This document shows, in pieces, positions 8,197-16,998 of a stretch of 64,000 nt of DNA. Each line of letters begins with the position of its first letter. The first letter of the stretch is position 1. A program made the translations under genes and the position numbers. A model generated the notes under the pieces. That model was not told the DNA's origin and searched no databases. It worked only from the letters and a program-made list of their open reading frames with translations. Source of the DNA: Rhizobium sp. AC27/96 (GTDB lineage: Bacteria; Pseudomonadota; Alphaproteobacteria; Rhizobiales; Rhizobiaceae); NCBI RefSeq assembly GCF_001692325.1, contig NZ_LXKN01000005.1, positions 124,001 to 188,000 on the forward strand, given 5' to 3'.

Positions 8197-9357
8197 TCAG
8201 GCGTTGAGGCGCTGTTCGGCAAGGCGCACCCAGTAGGAAATGCCGTGGGCGATGGCTTCGTCGTTGAAGTCGTAGGCCGGATTGTGCAGGCCGGCGGTAT
8301 CGCCGTTGCCGACGAAGATGAAGGCGCCGGGGCGTGCAAGCAGCATGTAGGAGAAATCCTCGCCGCCCATCATCGGGTCGATATCCGGAATGACATTGTT
8401 CGCACCGGCGATTTCCTCGGCGATGGCGATCGCATGATCGGTCTCGTCGGCATGGTTGAAGGTGACAGGGTAGTTGCGCTGGAATTCGATGTCGACCTCG
8501 GCGCCGTGGCTGGCCGCGATGCCGGAGACGATCTGCCTGAAGCGCTGTTCGGCGAGATCGCGCATCTCGGGATCGAGCGTGCGCACCGTGCCGGCAAAGC
8601 TTGCCTCGCTCGGAATGACGTTGTGGGCATTGCCGGCATTGAACTTGGTGACGGAGACAACAACCGATTTCAGCGGATTGGCGCTGCGCGAGGCGATGAG
8701 CTGCAGGTTGGAGACGATTTGCGCGCCGATGGCGATCGGGTCGATGGTCTTGTGCGGCATGGCGGCATGGCCGCCGACACCCTTGATGGAGACGGTGAAT
8801 TCATCCGTTGCCGCCATGATCGCACCCTTGCGAATGGCGAAGTGGCCGACCGGCAGGCCTGGCATGTTGTGCATGCCGTAGACTTCGGCGATGGCGAAGC
8901 GCTCCATCATGCCGTCCTTGACCATGGCGTCGCCGCCGGCGCCACCCTCTTCGGCCGGCTGGAAGATGACAGCGACATTGCCGTTGAAATTGCGGTTTTC
9001 GGCGAGGTATTTCGCAGCGCCCAAGAGCATCGCGGTGTGACCGTCATGGCCGCAGGCATGCATTTTGCCGGGTGTCTCGGAAGCCCAGGGCTTGCCGGTG
9101 ATTTCGGTGAGCGGCAGGGCATCCATGTCGGCGCGCAGGCCGACTGTGCGACCCTCGCCCTTGCCGCGGATCAGACCGACGACGCCGGTGCGGCCGATGC
9201 CGGTCACCACCTCGTCGACCCCGAAGGAGCGAAGTTTTTCAGCGACGAAGGCGGCGGTGTTTTCCACCGCATAGAGAAGTTCGGGCCGCGTGTGGATATA
9301 GCGGCGCCATTCGGTCACTTCGCCCTGGAGTTCGGCGGCTCTGTTCAAGATCGGCAT
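8197..9357 (-). CDS. M20 family amidohydrolase (hippurate hydrolase-like)
   Basis: This cytoplasmic zinc peptidase/amidohydrolase shows the M20D motifs in order: the metal-binding GLRADMDALPL, HACGHDGHTAMLLG, QPAEEGGAGG, the dimerisation-domain GVGGHAAMPH, and the C-terminal MGGEDFSYM. Relatives cleave N-acyl amino acids, hippurate or IAA conjugates; the substrate cannot be set from sequence. I place the start at ATG 9357, preceded by AGGAAA, because the GTG at 9378 only adds seven residues ahead of the conserved PILNRA start. The protein is about 386 residues, normal for the family. Confidence 0.92.
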   Translation of the reverse strand: MPILNRAAELQGEVTEWRRYIHTRPELLYAVENTAAFVAEKLRSFGVDEVVTGIGRTGVVGLIRGKGEGRTVGLRADMDALPLTEITGKPWASETPGKMHACGHDGHTAMLLGAAKYLAENRNFNGNVAVIFQPAEEGGAGGDAMVKDGMMERFAIAEVYGMHNMPGLPVGHFAIRKGAIMAATDEFTVSIKGVGGHAAMPHKTIDPIAIGAQIVSNLQLIASRSANPLKSVVVSVTKFNAGNAHNVIPSEASFAGTVRTLDPEMRDLAEQRFRQIVSGIAASHGAEVDIEFQRNYPVTFNHADETDHAIAIAEEIAGANNVIPDIDPMMGGEDFSYMLLARPGAFIFVGNGDTAGLHNPAYDFNDEAIAHGISYWVRLAEQRLNA

Positions 9358-9551
9358 GCTGATTTTCCTGCTGCTCACTATCGGTTGTGGTTCAACTCTT
9401 CGGTTCTTCGTTCCGCCCCTGCCGGCTCTTCGCGTCTAGCGTGGCCTGCTCAGGGGCAAATAAAGTCGTCAATCGCCTTTGCCTTCTCCTAGCCATATAG
9501 GTTAAATAGACGAAGCTTTCGAGAAAATTCCGGAACTCTGAAGGATAGATC

Positions 9552-10718
9552 GTGCCGACGAAGCAGAATCGTTTGTATGCCGCCCTGCGGCTTGTTCCCG
9601 TAGCCGCAGCTGCATCCATGCTTTTCCTGTCGACCGCGCAGACGGCCGGAGCCAATCCGCATATTCTCGTCGATGTCAGCACCGGACGGGTGCTCGACCA
9701 GCAGGAGGCGTTTCGCCGCTGGTATCCGGCTTCTCTCACCAAGCTGATGACCAGTTACGTCACCTTCCGCGCCCTCCAGTCCGGCCAGATCAAGCTCGAT
9801 ACGCCCGTCGTCATGTCGAAGCTCGCCGCCGCGCAGCCGCCGGCGAAGATGTACTTCAAGCCCGGGCAGAAGATGACGCTCGACAATGCCTTGAAGATGA
9901 TGCTGGTCAAATCTGCAAACGATCTTGCCATGGCGGTGAGCGAAACCGTCGGCGGTTCGCAGCCGGCATTCGTGGCGCGAATGAATGCGGAGGCGGCTCG
10001 CCTTGGCATGCGCGACACGCATTTCATCAATCCGAACGGCCTTCCGGGCAAGGGGCAATATACGACGGCGCGTGACCTTGCCATTCTCAGCGTCGCGCTG
10101 CGCCGCGAATTTCCGCAATATGCCGGCTATTTCTCGCTGGAAGGCTTTACCAACGGTGTGAAGCAGGTGCCAAACATCAATATGCTCATCGGCCGTTTCG
10201 ACGGCGCCGACGGCATGAAGACCGGCTTCATCTGCGCGGCCGGCTTCAACCAGATCGCCTCGGCAACTCGCAACGGCCGCACGCTGATCTCCGTCGTGCT
10301 GGGCACAGACAGCCTGGCGGCGCGGGCTGATGATTCCGCCAACCTGCTGGAAAAGGGTTTCCAGAACCAGCTGTCGACCCGCGACACACTCGCGACCTTG
10401 AGGCCCGACGCGCCGCTTGCGGCCGATGTCGCCGACGTCACCGCCGATATATGCAGCACCAAGGGCGCGCAGGCACGCAGCGAAACGCGCGATCCCTTCG
10501 GCCGCACCAAGGTACAGTCGCCCTATATCCACGAAATGGATCATGAGCCCAATTTCATCTATGCCGGCCTGATCGGCGGCCAGGACATCGCCACCGCCGC
10601 CAAGGGCGACAAGGACGATGCCACTGCGAAAGGTGACAAAGCCACCAAGGGCAACAAGATCGCCATCTCCGGCCGGGCGGACAATGTGCCGGTCCCGATG
10701 CCACGTCCCACTTTCTAA
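9552..10718 (+). CDS. D-alanyl-D-alanine carboxypeptidase (peptidase S11, DacF-like)
   Basis: This penicillin-binding protein trims the terminal D-Ala of peptidoglycan pentapeptides in the periplasm. A signal peptide covers residues 1 to ~34. The three active-site motifs are complete: SLTK (S61, K64), SAN (121-123) and KTG (223-225). The start is GTG 9552. The C-terminus (about 340-375) is Lys/Asp/Gly-rich low complexity (KGDKDDATAKGDK) and ends in VPMPRPTF; such tails are variable. The gene for a COG0523 GTPase starts only 16 bp downstream, so the two are probably one transcript. Confidence 0.94.
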   Translation: MPTKQNRLYAALRLVPVAAAASMLFLSTAQTAGANPHILVDVSTGRVLDQQEAFRRWYPASLTKLMTSYVTFRALQSGQIKLDTPVVMSKLAAAQPPAKMYFKPGQKMTLDNALKMMLVKSANDLAMAVSETVGGSQPAFVARMNAEAARLGMRDTHFINPNGLPGKGQYTTARDLAILSVALRREFPQYAGYFSLEGFTNGVKQVPNINMLIGRFDGADGMKTGFICAAGFNQIASATRNGRTLISVVLGTDSLAARADDSANLLEKGFQNQLSTRDTLATLRPDAPLAADVADVTADICSTKGAQARSETRDPFGRTKVQSPYIHEMDHEPNFIYAGLIGGQDIATAAKGDKDDATAKGDKATKGNKIAISGRADNVPVPMPRPTF

Positions 10719-10733
10719 TATCGGATTTTAGCC

Positions 10734-11933
10734 ATGAGCGTTTCGCAGCAAAGAGTGCCGGTCGCAATCCTGACCGGTTTCCTCGGTGCGGGCAAATCGA
10801 CCCTGCTCAACCGCATCCTCAAGGATGAGGCCATGCGCGATGCGGCCGTCATCATCAACGAATTCGGTGATGTTGGCATCGACCATCTGCTGGTGGAGAG
10901 CTCCGGCGATGCCATCATCGAGCTGTCGGACGGCTGCCTGTGCTGCACGGTGCGCGGCGAGCTGGTGGATACGCTGGCGAACCTGATGGATGCCATGCAG
11001 ACCGGTCGAATCCGGCCGCTGAAGCGCATCGTCATCGAAACCACCGGCCTTGCCGATCCCGCGCCTGTCATGCAGTCGATCATGGGCAACCCGATCATCG
11101 CGGCCAATTTCGATCTGGATGGCGTCGTCACCGTCGTCGATGCGGTCAACGGGCTGCAGACGCTCGACAATCATGAAGAGGCGCGCAAACAGGTGGCGGT
11201 CGCCGACCGGCTGATCGTCTCGAAGAGCGGGATTGCCGGCGCTGTGCCTGAAGACTTGCTGGTCGGCCGGCTAAGGATGTTCAATCCGCGTGCGCAGATC
11301 CTGAGCGCCGATAGCGAGGAGGCCGGCCGCGCCGCCATTCTCATCAACGGTCTCTACGATCCGATGTCGAAGATCGCCGATGTCGGCCGCTGGCTGCAGG
11401 ACGAGCTGAAGGCGGATGAGGATCACCATCACGATCATCATCATCACGACGGCCATGATCACCACCACCACCATCATCATGGCGGTCACGGCCATCACCA
11501 TCATGGCCACCACCACGACCATCGCCACCAGCACGGCCATGACGTGACCCGCCACGATGAATCGATCCGGTCCTTCTCGATCATCGAGACACAGCCGATC
11601 GACCCGGCGGCGCTGGAGATGTTCATCGATCTCCTGCGTTCGGCCCATGGTGAAAAGCTTTTGCGCATGAAGGCGATCGTTGCCGTGTCGGACAGGCCGG
11701 AGCGCCCGGTCGTGCTGCATGGCGTGCAGAACATCTTCCATCCGCCGGTGCGCCTGCCGGCCTGGCCCAACCCGGAGGACCGGCGCACGCGCATGGTGAT
11801 CATCACCAAGGATCTGCCCGAGGATTTCGTGAAGGGCTTGTTCGACGCCTTCCTCAGCAAGCCGCGCGTCGACACGCCGGATCGGGCAGCGCTTCAGGAC
11901 AATCCATTGGCGGTGCCGGGGATGCGCTTCTAG
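10734..11933 (+). CDS. CobW/COG0523 family GTPase with His-rich metal-binding insert
   Basis: Members of this G3E GTPase family insert or deliver metals, mostly zinc. The 399-residue protein has Walker A GFLGAGKST (15-23), the metal-binding GCLCC (67-71), a Walker B-like IVIETTGLADP and the CobW C-terminal domain (about 278-399). Between them lies a His-rich stretch (about 231-270, roughly 30 His). The guanine-specificity motif normally written [NT]KxD reads SKSG (163-166), so its Asp is missing. It follows the carboxypeptidase gene; carboxypeptidases of some other families need zinc, but this S11 enzyme does not, so the pairing is not explained by metal supply. Confidence 0.92.
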   Translation: MSVSQQRVPVAILTGFLGAGKSTLLNRILKDEAMRDAAVIINEFGDVGIDHLLVESSGDAIIELSDGCLCCTVRGELVDTLANLMDAMQTGRIRPLKRIVIETTGLADPAPVMQSIMGNPIIAANFDLDGVVTVVDAVNGLQTLDNHEEARKQVAVADRLIVSKSGIAGAVPEDLLVGRLRMFNPRAQILSADSEEAGRAAILINGLYDPMSKIADVGRWLQDELKADEDHHHDHHHHDGHDHHHHHHHGGHGHHHHGHHHDHRHQHGHDVTRHDESIRSFSIIETQPIDPAALEMFIDLLRSAHGEKLLRMKAIVAVSDRPERPVVLHGVQNIFHPPVRLPAWPNPEDRRTRMVIITKDLPEDFVKGLFDAFLSKPRVDTPDRAALQDNPLAVPGMRF

Positions 11934-11939
11934 GCACCC

Positions 11940-12260
11940 GGCAACCGCCTCGCCCTTCGACAGGCTCAGGGTGAGGCTGATCTTTGTGCGTTGCCGCCCG
12001 GTTCGTCGTAATCGGAGCACAGCATCAGGTTGAGCGCGCGGCCGGACTGCCTTTATCCTCAAGGTGAGGGGTAGGGTAATCGCATATGAGATGAGATGGT
12101 TGCCGCGCACCCCCTTCTCCCCTTGGGGAGAAGGTGCCGACAGGCGGATGAGGGGGCGCCAAGAGCATGAAAGCTGATAAATCCAAGACCATACACCCCC
12201 TCAGCCGACCCTTCGGGCCACCTTCTCCCTGAGGGGAGAAGGAGTTATCAGCGCTGACAT
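11940..12260. repeat. RIME-like intergenic palindromic repeats
   Basis: The gap between the GTPase and tusA carries stacked GC-rich palindromes. One arm at 11948-11975 reads CTCGCCCTTCGACAGGCTCA. A second at about 12108-12155 contains CTTCTCCCC/GGGGAGAAG with GCGGATGAGGGGG. A third at about 12197-12242 contains CACCTTCTCCCTGAGGGGAG. These match the style of the Rhizobium-specific intergenic mosaic elements. No gene is seen here. Confidence 0.75.
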
Positions 12261-12338
12261 GCCCCATGTGAAATCGCTGTTGTGAGGCGGGAGCGAAGCG
12301 ACCCTCGAACCATTGGGATGGTCACCGGCTGCTGGAGA

Positions 12339-12572
12339 TCACCCCTTGCGGATAATGAAGCGATGGCCGCTGTCCGTCTTCTCGCTGGCGAGAAGCGTGT
12401 GGCCCTTTTCATTGCAGAGATGCGGAATGTCGATGACGGCGAGGGGATCGGTCGTCTCGACCGTGAGCATGGCGCCGCTCGGCATGCCGCGCAGGCGCTT
12501 TTCCGTCTTGATCGCCGGATAGGGGCACTTCAGTCCGCGCAGATCGTAGATCTCGCCGTCCGGACTATTCAC
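12339..12572 (-). CDS. tusA: TusA-family sulfur carrier protein
   Basis: This 77-residue protein has the N-terminal LRGLKCPYPAIKT block, where the Cys of CPxP carries persulfide sulfur. TusA family members pass sulfur for tRNA 2-thiouridine or molybdenum-cofactor and other sulfur trafficking. The ATG overlaps the end of the upstream L,D-transpeptidase gene by 8 bp, suggesting translational coupling between unrelated functions. Confidence 0.9.
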   Translation of the reverse strand: MNSPDGEIYDLRGLKCPYPAIKTEKRLRGMPSGAMLTVETTDPLAVIDIPHLCNEKGHTLLASEKTDSGHRFIIRKG

Positions 12573-13860
12573 TCTTGGCCCAGAACTTCCAGAATGGCGG
12601 CTTCTTTGCCTGCTCGGTCTGCGCCGTCTCTACATCCGGATTTTGCGCATAGGCGAGCGGGTTGACGGCGGGACCGGGAACCATCGGGTTTGCCGTCGGG
12701 ATCGGAACATTCGCCGGAATGTTGGCGGCGACCAGCGGGCCGCCGGTCTGCTGCGCCGTTGCGTCCGGAGCGGCGGTTGCCAAGCGGATGCTTGCCGTCG
12801 TCGTCGGGCTGGCGACGGTGCCGCCGCGCGCGATCTGTTGCGCCGATTGGTTAGACATCATCGACTCGAGATCGGCAACCTTCATCATCTTGCCGGCGGC
12901 AAGTGCGGTGCCTGTGGGAGCATAGGCAAGATCGTGGCCCTTGCGCTGCTTGGCGACCACAGCCTTGCGCTCGGCCTCGGTCGGATCGTACCAGGCCATA
13001 TCGCTATATTTCTTCGTCGCCGCGGCGTAATCGGTCTGATACTGCTTGTCGTAATTGGCAAGGGCAACCTGTAGGGCAGGCGGTGTCGTCATGACCGGGC
13101 ATTTGCCGCCGGCGTTGAACTGGCCGCTGGCCTGCTGGTTGAAGACATATTTCTTTTCGCAGACTTCGACTTCCGGCGGCCGCTTTGTGACTTCGAAATT
13201 GTCGTAGCCGACCTTCAGCATCTTCCAGAAATCGATATTCGGGCTGAGACGGTGCTTCCACATGTTTTCCGCCGTCATGCGGAAGGGGAATGCCTCGAGC
13301 TGGATGGCCTTCTGACCGCCCTTGAAGGCGTCGCGCGCGAAAGCGTAGATTTCCAGCACCTGCTGGTCGGTCATCGAATAGCAGCCCGACGACGAGCAGG
13401 CGCCGTGGATCATCAGATTGTTGCCGGTGCGGCCGTTGGCTGCGTCATACCGGTTGGGAAAGCCGGTGTTGATGGCAAGATAGTATTTCGAATTCGGATT
13501 GAGATTGGCCGGCGTCAGCATGTAGAAGCCTTCCGGCGCTTGCCGGTCGCCTTCCTTGACTTTCGGGCCGAGACGGCCCGACCAGGCGCAGATGCTGTAG
13601 CTGGCGATGACCTCGAAACGGTTGCTCTGGTTCGCCTTCAGGATCTCCATCGCACCTTCTTCCTTGAAGATGCGGATCATGATCGGCGAATTGCGGTCCA
13701 TGCCCTTCTTGGTCATATCCGCCAGGATACGGCTCGGCAGCGGCTGTTCGACCTTGTTCGTCACCTTCGACAGATCGATCGACGCGGTATCGAGCGCGTC
13801 GTTACAGCCGGCAAGAGCCAGCGCCATCAAGGATACATAAGCAAGGTTACGGATGCGCAT
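12565..13860 (-). CDS. YafK-like L,D-transpeptidase-family lipoprotein
   Basis: From ATG 13860 the protein begins MRIRNLAYVSLMALALAGC, a lipoprotein signal with C19; ATG 13875 would add five residues and neither start has a clear ribosome-binding site. A YkuD-type domain occupies about residues 55-200 and carries the catalytic motif MIHGACSSSGCYSM (H152, C160). The long C-terminal part (about 210-431) is of low complexity, with a Pro/Ala/Val-rich section (NVPIPTANPMVPGP) near the end. YafK relatives act on peptidoglycan crosslinks or lipoprotein attachment in the periplasm; the exact reaction is not determined. Confidence 0.85.
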   Translation of the reverse strand: MRIRNLAYVSLMALALAGCNDALDTASIDLSKVTNKVEQPLPSRILADMTKKGMDRNSPIMIRIFKEEGAMEILKANQSNRFEVIASYSICAWSGRLGPKVKEGDRQAPEGFYMLTPANLNPNSKYYLAINTGFPNRYDAANGRTGNNLMIHGACSSSGCYSMTDQQVLEIYAFARDAFKGGQKAIQLEAFPFRMTAENMWKHRLSPNIDFWKMLKVGYDNFEVTKRPPEVEVCEKKYVFNQQASGQFNAGGKCPVMTTPPALQVALANYDKQYQTDYAAATKKYSDMAWYDPTEAERKAVVAKQRKGHDLAYAPTGTALAAGKMMKVADLESMMSNQSAQQIARGGTVASPTTTASIRLATAAPDATAQQTGGPLVAANIPANVPIPTANPMVPGPAVNPLAYAQNPDVETAQTEQAKKPPFWKFWAKSE

Positions 13861-14028
13861 TCTGACTTGGCCCATAAATGCGAAGAGCGGCAGCTCGATC
13901 TGTTTCGCCACTCCCCTCGAAGCATGAAACGGAATCATAAACGGCTTATACTTGAAAATTCCTTACCAGCCTATGACGCTCTCGCGTCGTATCGGCAAGC
14001 TTTTCTTTGCCATAGAAGCTTCGATAAC

Positions 14029-14065
14029 AGGAATGTGGCCAAGATTTGGCCTCATTCCTATTTTT
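14029..14065 (+). terminator. Hairpin with U-tract in plus orientation downstream of accA
   Basis: AGGAATG-T-GGCCAA (14029-14042) pairs with TTGGCC-T-CATTCCT (14046-14059), with one T/T mismatch, and ATTTTT follows on the plus strand. It lies 32 bp past the accA stop (minus). The U-tract faces the wrong way for accA, so the hairpin may also serve an unannotated plus-strand transcript. Confidence 0.45.
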
Positions 14066-14090
14066 CGCAATTGGATTTTCACAAAGCCGC

Positions 14091-15044
14091 TTAGAGATTG
14101 CGGCCGATGTTGAGGAATTTCTGGCGACGGTCGCTCCGCAGCTGCTCGCCCGTGCGGCTGGAAAGCTCGCCAAGCGCCTTGGAGATAATGTCGCCGGTTG
14201 CGGCGATCACATTCTGCGGATCGCGATGCGCGCCGCCGAGCGGTTCCGGGATGATGCCGTCGATCACACCCAGGCCCTTCAGGTCTTCGGCGGTGATTTT
14301 CATGTTGGTGGCGGCTTCCTTGGCGCGGGTGGAATCGCGCCAGAGGATCGAGGCGGCACCTTCGGGCGAAATCACGCTGTAGATCGAATGTTCGAGCATG
14401 TAGACGCGGTTGCCGGTGGCAATGGCGATGGCGCCGCCGGAGCCGCCTTCGCCGATGACGACGGAGATGATCGGCACCTTGACGCCGAGACACATCTCGG
14501 TCGAGCGGGCGATGGCTTCGGCCTGGCCGCGTTCTTCAGCGCCGACGCCGGGATAGGCGCCTGCGGTGTCGACGAGCGTGATAACAGGCAGCTGGAAGCG
14601 GTCTGCCATTTCCAGGATGCGGATTGCCTTGCGGTAGCCTTCGGGACGGGCGCTGCCGAAATTGTGCTTCAGGCGCGTCTTGGTGTCGTTGCCCTTTTCC
14701 TGGCCGATGATGGCGATGGGCTGGCCGCGGAAGCGGGCAAAGCCGGCCTGGATGGCGGCATCCTCCGAAAACTTGCGATCGCCGGCGAGCGGCGTGAACT
14801 CGGTGAGCAGTGCACTGGCGTAATCGACGAAATGCGGCCGCTGCGGATGGCGGGCCACCTGCGTCTTCTGCCAGGCGTTGAGCTTGGAGTAGATATCCGC
14901 CGTCGCCTCGCGAACGCGGATTTCAAGCCGACCGACTTCGTCCGAAGTGTCGATGCTTTCGTCTTCGCTCGCCAGTTTCTTGAGCTCGTGAATCTTGCCT
15001 TCGAGATCCGAGATGGGTTTTTCGAAGTCGAGATAATTGTGCAT
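14091..15044 (-). CDS. accA: Acetyl-CoA carboxylase carboxyltransferase subunit alpha
   Basis: AccA with AccD transfers the carboxyl group from biotin to acetyl-CoA, the first step of fatty-acid synthesis. The 317-residue protein is full length. It begins [18 protein letters not shown] and carries the crotonase-like core with [22 protein letters not shown] and [11 protein letters not shown]. accD is not in the window. Confidence 0.97.
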   Translation of the reverse strand: MHNYLDFEKPISDLEGKIHELKKLASEDESIDTSDEVGRLEIRVREATADIYSKLNAWQKTQVARHPQRPHFVDYASALLTEFTPLAGDRKFSEDAAIQAGFARFRGQPIAIIGQEKGNDTKTRLKHNFGSARPEGYRKAIRILEMADRFQLPVITLVDTAGAYPGVGAEERGQAEAIARSTEMCLGVKVPIISVVIGEGGSGGAIAIATGNRVYMLEHSIYSVISPEGAASILWRDSTRAKEAATNMKITAEDLKGLGVIDGIIPEPLGGAHRDPQNVIAATGDIISKALGELSSRTGEQLRSDRRQKFLNIGRNL

Positions 15045-15107
15045 GAGGTGCGTTTCCGATCCTTTTGCGCGTAACGAGAGACGGCAGGTTTAACCCTTAT
15101 GCCGGTC

Positions 15108-16082
15108 CTAATCCTGTTTTTTAGCCTGTTTGGCAAGGGGGTGATGCGTTTGGACGAGCTGATGAAGGCGTTCTTCCAGTACATGCGTATAGATTTGTGT
15201 CGTCGAAATGTCCGAATGCCCCAGAAGTTCCTGCACCACGCGCAGGTCGGCGCCGTTGGCAAGCAGGTGGCTTGCAAAGGCATGGCGCATGACGTGCGGC
15301 GAGATTAGCGAGGGCGTGAGCCCGGCGCGGATGGCAAGATCTTTCAGATCGCGCGCGAAAACCTGGCGCGGCAGATAGCCCTGCTGCGAGGCCGAAGGGA
15401 AGAGCCATGGGCTTTCGGGTGCGGACTGCTTGGCATTCGCTGCGAGTTCGGTTTGCAGCCGCCCATAGGCTTTCAGCGCCGATATGGCCGACTGCGACAG
15501 CGGCACCAGCCGTTCCTTGTTTCCCTTGCCGCGAATGATGAGAAAGCGTCCTTCGTGATCCAACACTTTCGCGGGCAATGACACGAGCTCGCTCACGCGC
15601 ATGCCGGTGGCGTAAAGCAGTTCCAGCAGCACGAGCATGCGCAGGCGCTGAAGCCGGTCGGGTCCATCCGCGGCTGCTTCCTGTTCCGCCTGGGTCAAAA
15701 GACGCGTCACGTCGTCGACGCCCATGGTCTTCGGCAGGGGGCGGCCTTTTTTCGGTGCATCGAGAATTCCCGTGGGATCGTCGGTGCGCAGGCCTTCCGC
15801 GTAGAGGAATTTATAGAATTGGCGCATGGCCGAGAGCCGCCGCGCCTGGGAGGAGGGTTTGAAACCTTGGGCCGAGAGGCCGGAGAGATAGGCGCCAAGG
15901 TCGTTCGGCCCGGCATCGGTCATGCGGACGCTGCGCTCGGAAAGGAAGCCATGAAGGTCTTCAAGGTCGCGCTCGTAGGATTGCAGCGTGTTGACGGCCG
16001 CGCCGCGTTCGGCGCTCATCATTTCCAGGAAGGATTCCAGATGCGCGCGGCTCAGATCTCTCACGCCAGCCCTCGCGTTCAT
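15108..16082 (-). CDS. xerD: Site-specific tyrosine recombinase XerD
   Basis: XerD with XerC resolves chromosome dimers at dif. From ATG 16082 the protein has 324 residues, with a SAM-like core-binding domain (about 10-95) and a catalytic domain carrying R162, K186, H263, R266, H289 and nucleophile Y298, the complete tyrosine-recombinase set. The frame is open further upstream, but ATG 16082 gives the family length and forms a 4-bp ATGA overlap with the small membrane-protein gene before it. Confidence 0.95.
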   Translation of the reverse strand: MNARAGVRDLSRAHLESFLEMMSAERGAAVNTLQSYERDLEDLHGFLSERSVRMTDAGPNDLGAYLSGLSAQGFKPSSQARRLSAMRQFYKFLYAEGLRTDDPTGILDAPKKGRPLPKTMGVDDVTRLLTQAEQEAAADGPDRLQRLRMLVLLELLYATGMRVSELVSLPAKVLDHEGRFLIIRGKGNKERLVPLSQSAISALKAYGRLQTELAANAKQSAPESPWLFPSASQQGYLPRQVFARDLKDLAIRAGLTPSLISPHVMRHAFASHLLANGADLRVVQELLGHSDISTTQIYTHVLEERLHQLVQTHHPLAKQAKKQD

Positions 16083-16246
16083 GGTTTCAGCGAGCCGGTC
16101 GTCGGCGGATTGATGCGCTCCGACGGAATGCGGATCGTTATCTCGCGCGGCTGCGGATCGACGAAGAGCGCGAGCGCCCACATTGCCCCATATATCGATC
16201 CGCCGATCACCGCGCAGATGACAAGGAAGCGAAACAGGGTCGGCAT
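16079..16246 (-). CDS. Small single-pass membrane protein upstream of xerD
   Basis: This 55-residue ORF starts [20 protein letters not shown]. One transmembrane helix (about 4-28) is followed by a polar tail with [13 protein letters not shown]. Its stop overlaps the xerD start (ATGA). The plus-strand aroK transcript starts on the other side, so this is the first gene of the xerD unit. I do not recognise a characterised family. Confidence 0.7.
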   Translation of the reverse strand: MPTLFRFLVICAVIGGSIYGAMWALALFVDPQPREITIRIPSERINPPTTGSLKP

Positions 16247-16404
16247 TCGAAAACTCTCCTCGTCCCAGCATGGGTCCGGCGACGCACTAATTATACCCAA
16301 CAAGCGTTAGCGGAAGGATATTGCAGACATGTTTACGCGAGCGGCGTCTTGACGCTACAGGCGCATTTGACGATACCGTTTCCAAAGAAATTGTGAATGG
16401 GCCG

Positions 16405-16998
16405 ATGAGTGAACAAGTCCTGACCCTTGCAGAGAGCCTAAAAGACAGGGCGCGCGCCGCGCTGGGCCAGCGCAATCTTGTCCTCGTGGGATTGATGGGG
16501 GCAGGCAAATCCTCGGTCGGCCGGCTTGTTGCACAGCAACTGGGCATCCCCTTCGTTGATACCGACGCCGAGATCGAGCGCGTGTCGCGCATGACGATCC
16601 CGGAGCTTTTTGCCGCCTATGGCGAACTGGAGTTCCGGTCGCTGGAAACGCGTGTCATCAAGCGGTTGCTCAAGGGCGGGCCACGCGTCGTGTCAACCGG
16701 CGGCGGCGCCTTCATCAACGAGGGCACGCGGTTTCATGTCAAGCGCAGCAGCCTTTCCGTCTGGCTGAAGGCCGATCTCGAAGTTCTCTGGGATCGGGTC
16801 AACAAGCGGGATACGCGCCCCCTCCTCAAGACCGACAATCCAAAACAGACCCTCGAGGACCTGATGAACGTGCGCTATCCGATTTATGCGGAAGCCGATC
16901 TCACGGTTCTGTCCCGCGATGTGAGCAAGGAAGTCATGGCCAAGGAAGTCCTTGTTGCCGTTGCCGAGGGAAAGACAGCAGAAAGCAAAGCACCATGA
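16405..16998 (+). CDS. aroK: Shikimate kinase
   Basis: AroK phosphorylates shikimate at O3 in chorismate synthesis. From ATG 16405 the protein has 197 residues with Walker A GLMGAGKSS (29-37), the shikimate-binding DTD (52-54), the GGG turn (99-101) and the lid KRDTRPLL. A frame upstream to TTG 16321 exists but its extra 28 residues are not family-like. It overlaps aroB by 4 bp. Confidence 0.95.
   Translation: MSEQVLTLAESLKDRARAALGQRNLVLVGLMGAGKSSVGRLVAQQLGIPFVDTDAEIERVSRMTIPELFAAYGELEFRSLETRVIKRLLKGGPRVVSTGGGAFINEGTRFHVKRSSLSVWLKADLEVLWDRVNKRDTRPLLKTDNPKQTLEDLMNVRYPIYAEADLTVLSRDVSKEVMAKEVLVAVAEGKTAESKAP

Noticed and set aside
11427..11560. CAT/CAC-rich tract as a tandem DNA repeat
   Set aside because: It encodes the His-rich insert of the COG0523 GTPase, with varied codons; it is explained by the protein.
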